Shown here: one piece after another, positions 41,665-51,261 of the stretch | How positions within the stretch are numbered: position 1 is the first letter of the stretch | Layout: each line of letters opens with the position of its first letter | Notes under the pieces: generated by a model | Database searches by the model: none | What the model saw: the letters and a program-made list of their open reading frames with translations, nothing else | Told to the model about the DNA's origin: nothing | Translations under genes and position numbers: made by a program | Assembly: GCA_036381435.1 (NCBI GenBank) | Contig: DASVCW010000006.1 | Span: 1-64,000 of the forward strand | From: Fodinibius sp036381435 | Lineage (GTDB): Bacteria > Bacteroidota > Rhodothermia > Balneolales > Balneolaceae | DNA length: 64,000 bases | Direction: 5' to 3'

Positions 41665-43401
41665 ATGCCTGAAGTTTTTATAGACGGTAAACGTTACGAA
41701 TTTGAAGGACAGCCGAAACTGCTCCAGTTTATTCTGGATCAGGGGTTGGAAGTTCCTTTCTTTTGCTATCACCCTTCCATGTCGATACCTGCCAATTGCC
41801 GGCAATGTATGGTGAAGGTTGGTACACCGGTTAAAGATCGGGAAACGGGCGAATACGAACTTGATGAAAATAACGAACGCAAAATCCGCTGGTTCCCAAA
41901 ATTCCAGACCTCGTGCGCTGTTGATGTCAGTGACGGAATGGTTGTGCTTACCCAGGAGACATCAGAAGAAGTAGCGCGAGCTCAAAAAGATAACCTTGAA
42001 TTTATTCTCATCAACCACCCGCTGGATTGCCCTATTTGTGATCAGGCCGGTGAATGCCCTCTTCAAATTCAAACCTATAAATACGGACCCGAAGGCAGCC
42101 GTTTTGAAGTTAAAAAAGTACACAAGCCCAAACGCGTTCAGCTGGGACCAAATGTGACTTTAGATGCCGAGCGATGCATTAACTGTACACGTTGTGTACG
42201 CTTTACAGACGAGATAAGTAAATCGCACCAGCTTACTATTGTTTCACGTGGTGATAAAAACTATCCCATGACCGCGCCCAATAGGGAGTTTGACGATCCA
42301 TATTCCATGAATACCATCGATATTTGTCCGGTTGGGGCATTAACATCTACCGACTTCCGCTTCCGTGCCCGGGTCTGGGAAATGAATCAAACGCCGAGCA
42401 TTGACATCAGCAACGGAAAAGGCTGTAATATTGATCTGTGGACGCGGGACAATCAAATTCTTCGCATCACCCCGCGCCAGAACAGTGAGGTGAATGACCA
42501 ATGGATGCCGGATGCGAGTCGTGAAGCCTATGTGCAATTCAATGAAAATCGAGTTTCTCGCCCATTTATCCGGCTGGACGGCGATCATCAGTCAAATACT
42601 TCCTGGAATAACACTTTAGAGACTTTCGCTGAAGTATTGGAAGCAAATAAAGCCGGAGATATTGTTATAATTGGAAGTCCGCATGTTTCGGTTGAGGAAA
42701 ATTTTGCCTTCAATAAATTCTTTAATTTGTTAGGCGCTCCAAATGCGAGATTTGTTCCCCACATTGAAGAAGGCGCTGGAGACGGATTTTTGATCACTGA
42801 CGATCAGGCGCCCAATACAAATGGCTGCCGATTGATTAACCTTGATGAAACAGATGAAAATGGGCTGAAAGCAGCTATTCAAAATGCAAAAGCGGTTATC
42901 ATTCTTAATGATGATTTAGCAGGACGAGGGGTACTCTCTGCCGCCGATTTAGAAAATGCCTACACTATTTCACTGGCAACCAACCATACCGATACTACTA
43001 AAATATCTGATTTAGTAATACCCATAACCTGCATCGCCGAACATGCAGCCAGTTATGTAAACGTGGATGGACGTATTCAGCGATCATTCCCTGCGAAAGA
43101 AACCAAGCATACGAATCGTCGCCTTAACCTTGAAATGTCGGAAGGACGCCTTGACCGCTATGGCACCAATTTCGACAACTGGGTGAATGAAGAAAATAAG
43201 ATTGACTGTATGCAAGCCTGGGAATTTTTAAATCTTCTTGGCGAGCGTCTCGGTTTGAATTATCATTACGAGCACTCGCGCGAAGTATTTACTGAAATCA
43301 CCGGTCAGTTTAATGCTTTTGAAGGCATAAGTTATGAGCGGATGGATGAAGAACAAGGCGTTCAGTTGCCTGTGAATCAACAAAAAGTTACACAAGAATA
43401 A
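41665..43401 (+). CDS. nuoG: NADH-quinone oxidoreductase subunit G
   Basis: 578 residues, a short form of the 75-kDa subunit. The N-terminal ferredoxin-like [2Fe-2S] Cys are in FFCYHPSMSIPANCRQCMV (about 32-50). HPLDCPICDQAGECPLQ (about 116-132) and INCTRCVRF carry the [4Fe-4S] clusters. A truncated molybdopterin-like domain follows. It is 52 bp downstream of the second four-helix-bundle gene and 42 bp before nuoH. Confidence 0.95.
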   Translation: MPEVFIDGKRYEFEGQPKLLQFILDQGLEVPFFCYHPSMSIPANCRQCMVKVGTPVKDRETGEYELDENNERKIRWFPKFQTSCAVDVSDGMVVLTQETSEEVARAQKDNLEFILINHPLDCPICDQAGECPLQIQTYKYGPEGSRFEVKKVHKPKRVQLGPNVTLDAERCINCTRCVRFTDEISKSHQLTIVSRGDKNYPMTAPNREFDDPYSMNTIDICPVGALTSTDFRFRARVWEMNQTPSIDISNGKGCNIDLWTRDNQILRITPRQNSEVNDQWMPDASREAYVQFNENRVSRPFIRLDGDHQSNTSWNNTLETFAEVLEANKAGDIVIIGSPHVSVEENFAFNKFFNLLGAPNARFVPHIEEGAGDGFLITDDQAPNTNGCRLINLDETDENGLKAAIQNAKAVIILNDDLAGRGVLSAADLENAYTISLATNHTDTTKISDLVIPITCIAEHAASYVNVDGRIQRSFPAKETKHTNRRLNLEMSEGRLDRYGTNFDNWVNEENKIDCMQAWEFLNLLGERLGLNYHYEHSREVFTEITGQFNAFEGISYERMDEEQGVQLPVNQQKVTQE

Positions 43402-43443
43402 AGAAACGACTAAGCTAAATTTTTTAATAGCTATTAATAAAAT

Positions 43444-44451
43444 ATGGAGCCTGTTACAACTACATCATACATTATTTTAGGTATAGCACTGTTTATGCTG
43501 CTAAATTCTGCTGCTTTAGCGGTTTATGCCGAGCGGCGGGTGGCAGCGTTTATTCAGAACCGCCTTGGCCCAAACCGGGTCGGCCCTTACGGTCTCCTTC
43601 AACCCATAGCCGATGTTGTTAAACTTCTTCTTAAAGAAGATGTTACCCCGGCTCAGGGTTACAAAACCATTCATGCCATCGCTCCGGTCATACCAGTTGT
43701 AACGGCTTTGATGACAGTGGCTGTCATTCCTTTTGGTGACGGCCTGTACATCACCGACATTAATGCAGGCGTGCTTTATCTTCTGGCAGTAAATTCACTT
43801 GCCGTTTACGGTGTAACTTTAGGGGGATGGGCGTCAAACAGCAAATATTCGCTTTTAGGCGGGTTGCGGGCTGCCGCTCAAATGATCAGCTACGAACTGC
43901 CACTTGGAATGGCTGTGGCTTCGTGTATTTTGTTCGCAGGTTCGCTCAGCGTTATAGACGTCGTTAATTCGCAAGAGGTTTGGTGGAATATTTTCCGTAA
44001 TCCTATTGGTGCGGTCATTTTTATTGTCGCCGCTTTTGCAGAATCTAACCGTACTCCCTTTGACCTTCCCGAAGCGGAGCATGAGCTGGTGGGAGGTTAT
44101 CACACCGAGTACAGTTCCATGAAATTCGGAATGTTTTTTCTTGCGGAGTATATGCATATCGTAATCGGGAGCATGCTTATTACCACCTTCTTTTTTGGGG
44201 GATATCACCTGCCTTTTGCCGGCTGGTGGCTGCCCGAAATGAGCCCGCTTCTTAAGGGTATCCTTGATGTTACCGTCTTTCTTGTAAAAACCGCGTTTTT
44301 TGCTTTTCTGTTTCTATGGGTGCGTTGGACGATTCCACGATTCAAGTACAATCAGGTTATGAAGCTAAGCTGGAAACGCATGCTGCCTATCAGTATCATC
44401 AACTTTCTTGTTTTAGCGGTTCTTATTTACGTCTGGCATCATTTTATTTAG
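43444..44451 (+). CDS. nuoH: NADH-quinone oxidoreductase subunit H
   Basis: 335 residues with about eight membrane helices; NuoH forms the membrane part of the quinone chamber. AERRVAAFIQNRLGPNRVGP (about 29-48), FAESNRTPFDLPEAEHELVGG (around residue 199, position only) and GYHTEYSSMKFGMFF are conserved. It is the last nuo gene in the window. An intrinsic terminator follows 26 bp later, so nuoI-N must be encoded elsewhere. Confidence 0.97.
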   Translation: MEPVTTTSYIILGIALFMLLNSAALAVYAERRVAAFIQNRLGPNRVGPYGLLQPIADVVKLLLKEDVTPAQGYKTIHAIAPVIPVVTALMTVAVIPFGDGLYITDINAGVLYLLAVNSLAVYGVTLGGWASNSKYSLLGGLRAAAQMISYELPLGMAVASCILFAGSLSVIDVVNSQEVWWNIFRNPIGAVIFIVAAFAESNRTPFDLPEAEHELVGGYHTEYSSMKFGMFFLAEYMHIVIGSMLITTFFFGGYHLPFAGWWLPEMSPLLKGILDVTVFLVKTAFFAFLFLWVRWTIPRFKYNQVMKLSWKRMLPISIINFLVLAVLIYVWHHFI

Positions 44452-44477
44452 TATTGATTACTTTTTAATATTGAAAG

Positions 44478-44516
44478 AAATGCCAAGTTTGCAAAAAGCT
44501 TGGCATTTTCTTTTTT
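44478..44516 (+). terminator. Intrinsic terminator closing the nuo operon
   Basis: aaatgccaag (44478-44487) pairs with cttggcattt (44499-44508) across an 11-nt loop, followed by ttcttttttagg on the plus strand. It lies between nuoH and the pseudouridine synthase gene. Confidence 0.88.
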
Positions 44517-44527
44517 AGGTTTTAATT

Positions 44528-45223
44528 ATGAAGCATACTAACACTAACCCTGATATCCCCATCATTTTTGAGGATGATCACTTACTGGTAATAGACAAGC
44601 CGGTGAATATGCTCTCTCAAAAAGATCACACCGGAGACCCTGATGTAGTTAGCAAATGTAAAGAATATCTCCGAAAATCCGGCAGCCATACTCCCTATTT
44701 GGGGCTACTTCACCGACTTGATCGTCCTGTAGGGGGACTAATGCTGCTGGCGAAATCCCGCAAAGCGGCTAACGTTTTATCCCGGCAAATGCGGGACAAC
44801 ATCGTTCAAAAAACCTATTGGGTTGTTATCACGGGTGATGCTCCCCGGAACGGAGTTTTGACTCATTATTTATTAAAAGACCGGCAAACCAACATCGTAA
44901 AAGCTGTTTCGGGTGATCAGAAAAAAGCGAAAAAAGCAGTCCTCTCCTTCTCAAAACTGGAAGAAGCTGATCAGCTTCAACTCCTCTCGATTCATTTACA
45001 AACCGGACGTCCACATCAAATTCGCGTACAACTTTCATCCGAGGGCTATCCCATCTGGGGCGATTATAAATATGGGTTGAATCAAACTGATGGACGAGAA
45101 ATAGCGCTCAGAGCGGTTGAACTTATTTTCGAACATCCGGTTAAGAAACAAGAAATGCGTTTTGAATTACTGCCTCCAAAGATTGAGCCTTGGTCTCTTT
45201 TTCAAAGTATCAGTTTCATTTAA
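44528..45223 (+). CDS. RluA-family RNA pseudouridine synthase
   Basis: 231 residues. It isomerises uridine in rRNA or tRNA. The catalytic Asp is D65 in LLHRLDRPVGGLML; upstream VIDKPVNMLSQ (about 21-31) and downstream LQTGRPHQIRVQL (about 157-169) are family blocks. No S4 domain is present, so it resembles the shorter RluA/TruC type; the target site cannot be told from sequence. Monocistronic, after the nuo terminator. Confidence 0.92.
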   Translation: MKHTNTNPDIPIIFEDDHLLVIDKPVNMLSQKDHTGDPDVVSKCKEYLRKSGSHTPYLGLLHRLDRPVGGLMLLAKSRKAANVLSRQMRDNIVQKTYWVVITGDAPRNGVLTHYLLKDRQTNIVKAVSGDQKKAKKAVLSFSKLEEADQLQLLSIHLQTGRPHQIRVQLSSEGYPIWGDYKYGLNQTDGREIALRAVELIFEHPVKKQEMRFELLPPKIEPWSLFQSISFI

Positions 45224-45232
45224 TAACGAAAC

Positions 45233-45307
45233 CTTGTATAGACGCATGCGCCTTAAGATGATCCTTCTAACCCTATAGAAGACGCATTCAATGCGTCTCT
45301 ACAGGAT
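45233..45307. repeat. REP-like hairpin related to the RAYT palindrome
   Basis: cctatagaagacgcatt (45272-45288) and aatgcgtctctacagg (45290-45305) form an imperfect hairpin. The 15-nt gcgtctctacaggat is identical to 218-232 inside the RAYT gene. A further half copy, gtatagacgcatgcg, lies at about 45236-45250. Sits between the pseudouridine synthase and methyltransferase genes. Confidence 0.8.
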
Positions 45308-45321
45308 AACCTTAATTCACC

Positions 45322-46221
45322 ATGAAAGCTAACCAGCTAAGTAAAACCGCGGCTTTTATTGCTATCAAATTTTATGGTCTGACCCAGATTGAGTCTTACC
45401 GCTCACTGTTTGATAAATCAGTAATAACATTCTATGACAAATTGGTTCAGTTTTTACCGGTTCCACTTTGTTGGTATCATAAATGGCTTAAGCTTGGCTG
45501 GGCCAGGAAATTTTATATTGCTTCAGAAGAACTTCTGTTACCGGGTGATCTGATGCATATCCTTGCCCGGAAATGGTATATTCAAAAAATGGCTGATGAT
45601 CTTGTCAGTCAGGGATATGAGCAGCTTATCGTCTTAGGGGCCGGGTTTGATCACCTTTCTCATCATTACGCTCAAAAAGGATTAGAATGCTTCGAATTTG
45701 ATGCACCCTACATGGCTCACCTTAAAAGGAATTTTTTGAGTGAAGCCTATCCCCATTCTCATCACCCGAATATTATTGATTCACACTTTCCCGCAGATAG
45801 TTTGGGTGAAATTCTTCAACGGCAACCCGGTTTAGATCCCGCTAAAAAAACGATTATTGTTGCCGAAGGTTTTTTTGATTACTTACCCTCTCACACAGTT
45901 GATTCTTTTTTTATTACAATCAAAGAATATTTCTCGCACAATTCTGCCATAATTAGCACACATTTTTCTTTAGATGAGTTATCAAAATTTCATCGCTGGG
46001 TTTTTAAGACCAGCGTTAATCTTGTGGATGAAAAGTTACAGTTTAACAGCAGTATCTCTGAATTCGAACAACTGCTTGAAGACAGGCAGTTTAAGATCTT
46101 ACAACTAATTGATGGACAAACAATTAGCAATGAGTTCCTTAAAAGGATAAATTCACATCTTTCAATACTTGAAGGCTTTTATATTCTTATGGCAAAACCG
46201 GTTGCCGAAAAATTCTCCTGA
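45322..46221 (+). CDS. Class I SAM methyltransferase, leucine carboxyl methyltransferase-like
   Basis: 299 residues. The core matches the LCMT/PPM type of class I SAM-dependent O-methyltransferases: IVLGAGFDHLSHHYA (about 103-117) is the SAM glycine loop, CFEFDAPYMAHLKR (about 121-134) the acidic loop, and IIVAEGFFDYL (about 174-184) the motif IV equivalent. The substrate is unknown in bacteria. Transcribed alone. The first ~90 residues are helical without recognisable motifs. Confidence 0.8.
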   Translation: MKANQLSKTAAFIAIKFYGLTQIESYRSLFDKSVITFYDKLVQFLPVPLCWYHKWLKLGWARKFYIASEELLLPGDLMHILARKWYIQKMADDLVSQGYEQLIVLGAGFDHLSHHYAQKGLECFEFDAPYMAHLKRNFLSEAYPHSHHPNIIDSHFPADSLGEILQRQPGLDPAKKTIIVAEGFFDYLPSHTVDSFFITIKEYFSHNSAIISTHFSLDELSKFHRWVFKTSVNLVDEKLQFNSSISEFEQLLEDRQFKILQLIDGQTISNEFLKRINSHLSILEGFYILMAKPVAEKFS

Positions 46222-46333
46222 TTCAATTTATTGAAACTAAATTTTATGATTGGAACACTATGTAATAGGGCTATGTTAAATAATTGCAAATGTAGTAGCA
46301 GGTTTGCCTTACGAAATGAGCCGATTTCCAATT

Positions 46334-46705
46334 ATGAATAATGACGAGTTGACAAAAGCTGAGGCGCTCAAATTAATTACTTCCGTTGTGGATGATGAAG
46401 TGAGCGAAAAGAAACGCGAAGCTTTTTTTAGCTTCATCACTAAGGATGATGAGGTACGAAGAAAATATGAATCGCTCAAAAAGTTAAAAGCGCTTCTGTA
46501 TAATCGTTATCCCCGTGCCTGCGCTCCACAATCCCTTAAAAATAAAATCAGGAACTATATTAGAAATGGAGGAGATTCTGATTATCAAACGGGACCTAAT
46601 GCTCCTGTTTATGATATCCCGGCGGGAGGCCCTTCGCGCCAGACCACCGATCGGAAAACGCGGCTTCCAATCCGGGAATTCTCATCCCCTAAATATTTAG
46701 GATAG
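46334..46705 (+). CDS. Hypothetical protein, anti-sigma-factor-like N-terminus
   Basis: About 123 residues from the ATG at 46334; the frame is open from 46304. Residues 1-70 (LITSVVDDEVSEKK, SLKKLKALLYNRYP) resemble the N-terminal helical domain of small anti-sigma factors that begin with a 'VDDEVS' turn. No zinc His-x3-Cys-x2-Cys motif and no membrane helix are present, and the last ~45 residues are Pro/Gly/Arg-rich. No sigma-factor gene is adjacent. Function not assigned. Confidence 0.55.
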   Translation: MNNDELTKAEALKLITSVVDDEVSEKKREAFFSFITKDDEVRRKYESLKKLKALLYNRYPRACAPQSLKNKIRNYIRNGGDSDYQTGPNAPVYDIPAGGPSRQTTDRKTRLPIREFSSPKYLG

Positions 46706-46752
46706 TTTTCCTTTGATCAACCAGGTTCCAAAGTCATCTTGATCCCTTCCTC

Positions 46753-47364
46753 TCAGAAATTTACTGTAGCCGTCAATAAAGGTACTTGCTGATTGCTTAC
46801 TTGTGCTGATGATATATTCACCGTAACCCTTTGTTTGGAATTATACTCATCAACCGATGCCTTAGCACTGATAATGTTATATAAAGTGCTTCCTAAAACG
46901 AGCAGCTCTCCGATTAGAATTTTGGTATCGGTAAGGGAAACTTTTTTGTCATCAATACCAAGAGCATTGGCAAATTCATCTCCGAAAATCTCTCTTGTAG
47001 CATCAGCCATAAGATAAACACCCGCGGCTCGTGCTGCTAATCCGGCGAACCCCCTTCCATAATCATTAGCATAAAAATTTCCGGTTGAGGGTCCCATTAC
47101 CAATCCATAAACCGTAGTAATGACTCCTATGGATTGAACCGTATTGTTATCAAATAGGGCCACAGCAGCAACGCCCGTTGCTATTGGCAGTAAGGTATTT
47201 GTAAAGGCTATACCACGCGCTTGAGATACACTTTTCAAATCCTCATCAATAAGCATCTGCCCTTTTAAATTGAAACTTAATTGCTTTTGGGCTAACAATT
47301 GAAAAGGAAAGCCAAACAGAAAAATAATAATCGCCGTTAACAAAAATCGTTTTTTCATAGGCAT
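46753..47364 (-). CDS. Exported hypothetical protein with hydrophobic segments
   Basis: 203 residues with a signal peptide ending in LLAQ (about 26). Two glycine- and alanine-rich hydrophobic stretches (about 50-90 and 105-130) suggest membrane or barrel association. KVSLTDTKILIGELLVLGS (about 142-160) is a further hydrophobic part. No family was recognised. It lies alone between converging and diverging neighbours. Confidence 0.5.
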   Translation of the reverse strand: MPMKKRFLLTAIIIFLFGFPFQLLAQKQLSFNLKGQMLIDEDLKSVSQARGIAFTNTLLPIATGVAAVALFDNNTVQSIGVITTVYGLVMGPSTGNFYANDYGRGFAGLAARAAGVYLMADATREIFGDEFANALGIDDKKVSLTDTKILIGELLVLGSTLYNIISAKASVDEYNSKQRVTVNISSAQVSNQQVPLLTATVNF

Positions 47365-47545
47365 AAATATGCTGAAGTTTTTTTAAAATTAAAACAGTTA
47401 GCAAGGTTGCTGATTTTTAGAATTCAATCAAGTTATAGTTTGGATTTTTTCATTGTTAACTGATCACTGTTGACTGTTTCACTTGTTTATCACCTTTATT
47501 CATTTTAGCTTCATTCAACAAAATTTTGAATTGAATACTTTTTTT

Positions 47546-48043
47546 ATGAGTAATAGTGACAAACCGGTAGTTGGTGTAATTATGGGCAGTGACAGCGACT
47601 GGCCCACGATGAAAGATGCATGTGAAATTTTAGATGAGTTTGGTATTCCTTACGAAAAGAAAGTAGTGTCAGCCCACCGGACCCCTGATTTAATGGCAGA
47701 ATACGGCAAAAACGCCCGTGAACATGGTATCAAAGTCATTATTGCCGGGGCGGGCGGAGCGGCTCATCTTCCGGGAATGACCGCAGCTTATACCACCCTT
47801 CCTGTGATTGGAGTGCCTGTAAAAACCAGCACGCTCAGCGGACTCGACAGCTTGTATTCCATCGTTCAGATGCCTAATGGCGTTCCCGTTGCCACGGTAG
47901 CGATCGGAAAGGCAGGCAATGCCGGTTTGTTGGCTGCGCGAATGCTTAGTATGAATGATGAAGAGCTTGTGCAGAAGCTTGAAGAGTATCATTCCAAAAT
48001 GGCTTCAGCATCAAGAGAAAAAACGGCCAACTTAAGTAAATGA
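47546..48043 (+). CDS. purE: N5-carboxyaminoimidazole ribonucleotide mutase
   Basis: 165 residues from the ATG at 47546 (MSNSDKPVV); the frame extends to 47483 but those codons are not family-like. It moves the carboxyl group of N5-CAIR to CAIR in purine synthesis. GSDSDWPTM (about 14-22), SAHRTPD (about 42-48) and GAGGAAHLPGM (about 72-82) are the signature blocks. No purK lies next to it. Confidence 0.95.
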   Translation: MSNSDKPVVGVIMGSDSDWPTMKDACEILDEFGIPYEKKVVSAHRTPDLMAEYGKNAREHGIKVIIAGAGGAAHLPGMTAAYTTLPVIGVPVKTSTLSGLDSLYSIVQMPNGVPVATVAIGKAGNAGLLAARMLSMNDEELVQKLEEYHSKMASASREKTANLSK

Positions 48044-48193
48044 TCAGAACTGAAATAACATAAATCCTAATTCAAAAAAGGAAGAATTTTCATTAAGAGA
48101 TATTGACCGATATTATGTTTCAGTTTCTCCATAAAAACCTTGAAACAAAAGACTACCGGGAACATTTAAATCCACTAAATAAATGTCTGACAA

Positions 48194-49246
48194 GTGAAAA
48201 CAGCATTAATTATAATTGGCAGTCTGATGATTACCGGAACTTTGCTTCCATTCCTGAAGAGAGATGAATGGTGGATCAGAAGCTTCGACTTTCCCCGTTT
48301 GCAAATTGTTTTTATTAGCGGAGCCGTTTTTATAGCTTACCTGCCCTTTATCACCGATACCGGTTTAGCTGACAAACTTTTCTTTGCCCTTCTTTTTTTC
48401 TGCTTGCTGTATCAATGTTACATGATGTATCCTTATACCCCATTTGCAAAAAAACAGGTGCAGCAAAGCCAAAAGATTGCTAAAGAATCTACATTCAGCC
48501 TGCTGTTTGCTAATGTACTGATGGAAAACCGTAATTCGGAAGAACTTAAAAAGATCATTGATGGTGCCGATCCCGATATTATTCTGACCGCAGAAATAGA
48601 TGAATGGTGGCAAAAAGAACTTCAGGAACTTGAAGATTTATACCCTTATAACATCCAATGTCCCCAGGATAATCATTATGGAATGGCTCTCTATTCCAGG
48701 ATCAAACTAATCAACCCTGAAATAAAGTTTTTGATCGAAAGCCATATCCCATCCATTCATGTTCAGGCTCGTCTGGATTCGGGAAAAAAGATTAATCTTC
48801 GCTGCCTCCACCCCGAACCGCCTTTTATAAACGGGGATGATGAATCTACAGACCGGGATGCCGAACTGCTGGTTGTCGGCAAAGAACTAAAAAGTTTGAA
48901 TGAACCAGCCATCGTTTTTGGCGACCTGAATGATGTGGCCTGGTCACGAACGAATTATTTATTTCAGGATGTAAGCGGTTTGCTGGATCCCCGGGTAGGC
49001 CGTGGTTTCTATAATACCTTTCACGCAAAATATCCTTTTCTGAGATTCCCCCTTGATCATGCTTTTCATACCAACCATTTTCGCCTCGTAGATTTCAGGC
49101 GGCTCCCCTTTTTTGGTTCCGATCACTTCCCTGTTTATATTGAACTTAGTTATGAACCGGATGCGGAGAATGAGCAGCAAAAATTACATGCTGATAAATC
49201 GGAGCAGGATGAGGCGGATGAGAAGATTGAGGAAGCTGTGGTGTAA
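48194..49246 (+). CDS. Endonuclease/exonuclease/phosphatase family membrane protein
   Basis: 350 residues from a GTG start at 48194. Three N-terminal membrane helices (about 2-20, 34-54, 59-77) precede an EEP domain (about 95-330) with the metal ligands in LTAEIDEW, FGDLNDVAW and FGSDHFPV. The last ~25 residues are very acidic and Gln/Glu-rich. Substrates of such membrane-anchored EEP proteins are unknown; nuclease and phosphodiesterase roles are both possible. Confidence 0.85.
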   Translation: MKTALIIIGSLMITGTLLPFLKRDEWWIRSFDFPRLQIVFISGAVFIAYLPFITDTGLADKLFFALLFFCLLYQCYMMYPYTPFAKKQVQQSQKIAKESTFSLLFANVLMENRNSEELKKIIDGADPDIILTAEIDEWWQKELQELEDLYPYNIQCPQDNHYGMALYSRIKLINPEIKFLIESHIPSIHVQARLDSGKKINLRCLHPEPPFINGDDESTDRDAELLVVGKELKSLNEPAIVFGDLNDVAWSRTNYLFQDVSGLLDPRVGRGFYNTFHAKYPFLRFPLDHAFHTNHFRLVDFRRLPFFGSDHFPVYIELSYEPDAENEQQKLHADKSEQDEADEKIEEAVV

Positions 49247-49514
49247 GCAACACTAAAAAGGTGATTAACCCACCCCTCCTATACCAATGGCTCGCTGATG
49301 ACCTCCCAAGAACCATCCCGAATTCCGTATCCCCTCCGGGAGGGGACTTACTTTCTTGCTTGTCTTTATTCATCAGCTTACAAATATTGTTGGTTAGGAA
49401 AAGATTTTAAAAATGCCCATATTTTATTCCCCTCCGTGGAGGGGTGACCAATTTATTGGGTGGGATGGGTCCGAATAAGGGCAGCATTCATAAGATGATA
49501 ACAAAACATATGTT
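49247..49514. repeat. Spacer with G/C-rich inverted repeats
   Basis: cccctccgggaggggactta (49331-49350) and cccctccgtggaggggtgac (49430-49449) are short palindromes of similar sequence, with further cccacccctcctata and gggtgggatgggt at the outer edges (49270 and 49459). Together they form a nested inverted structure. No gene is visible. Confidence 0.55.
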
Positions 49515-49859
49515 TTGGCAGATTACAGCGAAAAGTTAGAAGATTTATTAGATCATTATCTCATCGCGAATGAAGAACTGGTCAAGAAAAAGGAGCTTGG
49601 CGGAGTGGGCTATCTTCTTAACGGAAATATGTGCCTGGGAATTTATGGTGATTTTTTAGTGGTGAGAATGGGTGAATCCTTAGCTAAAATCCTAACCTCA
49701 AAAATGGGAATAGAGCCGTACGATCCGCAAAATAAAGGATTGGAAGATTTTATTTTAGTAGCTCCCAAAATTTATAATCACTCCAAAGCGCTTCACAAAT
49801 TTGTTGATCAGGGGATAGAATATACTGCTGCCTTGCCTCCTAAAAAGCAGGAGTTTTAG
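49515..49859 (+). CDS. TfoX/Sxy N-terminal domain protein
   Basis: 114 residues with a TTG start at 49515. GGVGYLLNGNMCLGIYGDFLV (position about 28-48) and FILVAPKIYNHSKALHKFVD near 81-100 match the TfoX N-terminal domain. In gammaproteobacteria the two-domain protein promotes competence gene expression; stand-alone N-terminal versions like this one are widespread and not characterised. The only nearby ATG (49510) is out of frame and quickly stops. Confidence 0.8.
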   Translation: MADYSEKLEDLLDHYLIANEELVKKKELGGVGYLLNGNMCLGIYGDFLVVRMGESLAKILTSKMGIEPYDPQNKGLEDFILVAPKIYNHSKALHKFVDQGIEYTAALPPKKQEF

Positions 49860-49894
49860 TAGATCAAGATTTATCTCGATAAGTATTTCCCTAA

Positions 49895-49925
49895 AATTCT
49901 TCTCGACATGAATGTCGAGCTATAA
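49895..49925. repeat. Hairpin ctcgacatgaatgtcgag
   Basis: ctcgacat/atgtcgag palindrome with a 2-nt centre at 49901-49918, between the converging TfoX-like gene and bioA. A common type of dispersed spacer palindrome; could serve as a bidirectional stop. Confidence 0.5.
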
Positions 49926-49927
49926 TT

Positions 49928-51208
49928 CTAATCTAGCAATTCTACAATCCCTTCATACATCTCTGAAAGCTGTTCTCGAGTAGTGCAATAGGGCGGCATC
50001 AAGTATAAAACATTGCCCAGGGGACGCAGCAACAGCCCACCATCTACGCATTCCTCTTTAATACGATTGGCCGCGGTATTCAAATAGCCGTCCGCTTCTT
50101 TATTGATGATATCCATCGCGGCGATAGTTCCGGTAACCCGGTGATTCTTTAATTTGGGATGGTCTTTCAATTTTTCAAGTTCCTCAAGATGCCATGTTTC
50201 CATCCCCGTAAATTTGGGCTCGTTCTGATGCATTAACTCCATTGACGCAAGCCCGGCGGCGCAGCCAATGGGATTTGCGGTATAACTATGGCCATGCCAA
50301 AAGGTTTTCATGGGATCAGAACTGTTGAAGGCCTCAAAGATTTCTTCCGATGCTACGCTTACTGAAAGCGGTAAAAATCCGCCTGTGATTCCTTTTGCCA
50401 GTGCAATTAAATCCGGCTCAACCTGTGCCCTCCGGCTGGCAAACCAGTCACCCGTTCGGCCAAAGCCGGTCATCACTTCATCAAAAATAAGCAGCGTATC
50501 ACATTGCTGCTTCACCCCTTGTAACTTTTGAAGAAACTCTTCGCGGCACATTCGCATCCCTCCCGCACCCTGAATCAAGGGTTCGATCATGATACCGGCA
50601 TAGGTTTTGGGCTGATCGTTCAGCATCGTCTCCAACTTTGAGATAATTTCGTCTTCCCGATCGCTGACAGTGGTATCGTCAATCCATGTTTCGGGGTAGG
50701 GCAAAAATTCCACGTCAAAAAGCAGGTCTTTGAAAACATCCGTAAACATCGAACGCGCGCCGGCGGACATTGCCCCGAAGGTATCGCCGTGATAGGCGCC
50801 CTCAAAGCAGATAAATTTTGTCCGCTCCTGTCCCCTGTTTCGCCAGTATTGATAAGCCATTTTCATCGCCACTTCAACAGCGGTCGATCCATCATCCGAA
50901 AAAAACACTTTGTTAAGATCGCCCGGCAGCTGCTCAACCAGCTTTTCTGATAACTGTTCCGCAGGGTCATGAGTGAAATTGGCAAAAATTACCTGCTCCA
51001 GCTTTTGGGCTTGCTCCGCAATCGCTTTGGCCACTTTGGGGTGAGCATGCCCATGAATATTCACCCACCAGCTTGAAATACAGTCCATGATGCGCCGCCC
51101 ATCTTCGAGTTCCAGCCATAATCCGTCTCCGCTTTTTACTTTAATCGGAGTAGGCGCTTCTTGCAAGATAGTGAAGGGATACCAGATGTTGGGGTGAAAT
51201 TTGGACAT
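49928..51208 (-). CDS. bioA: Adenosylmethionine-8-amino-7-oxononanoate aminotransferase
   Basis: 426 residues. It transaminates KAPA to DAPA using SAM as amino donor. WYPFT near the start (about 9-13) is typical of BioA. The PLP site is in FDEVMTGFGRTG (about 245-256) and the Schiff-base Lys is in ALAKGITGG (about 274-282). Last gene of the minus-strand biotin operon; 53 bp after bioD. Confidence 0.95.
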   Translation of the reverse strand: MSKFHPNIWYPFTILQEAPTPIKVKSGDGLWLELEDGRRIMDCISSWWVNIHGHAHPKVAKAIAEQAQKLEQVIFANFTHDPAEQLSEKLVEQLPGDLNKVFFSDDGSTAVEVAMKMAYQYWRNRGQERTKFICFEGAYHGDTFGAMSAGARSMFTDVFKDLLFDVEFLPYPETWIDDTTVSDREDEIISKLETMLNDQPKTYAGIMIEPLIQGAGGMRMCREEFLQKLQGVKQQCDTLLIFDEVMTGFGRTGDWFASRRAQVEPDLIALAKGITGGFLPLSVSVASEEIFEAFNSSDPMKTFWHGHSYTANPIGCAAGLASMELMHQNEPKFTGMETWHLEELEKLKDHPKLKNHRVTGTIAAMDIINKEADGYLNTAANRIKEECVDGGLLLRPLGNVLYLMPPYCTTREQLSEMYEGIVELLD

Positions 51209-51261
51209 GGGTAAAAGGGAATGAATTATTGATTTATTGAATGGTTGAATTACACGAAGTA

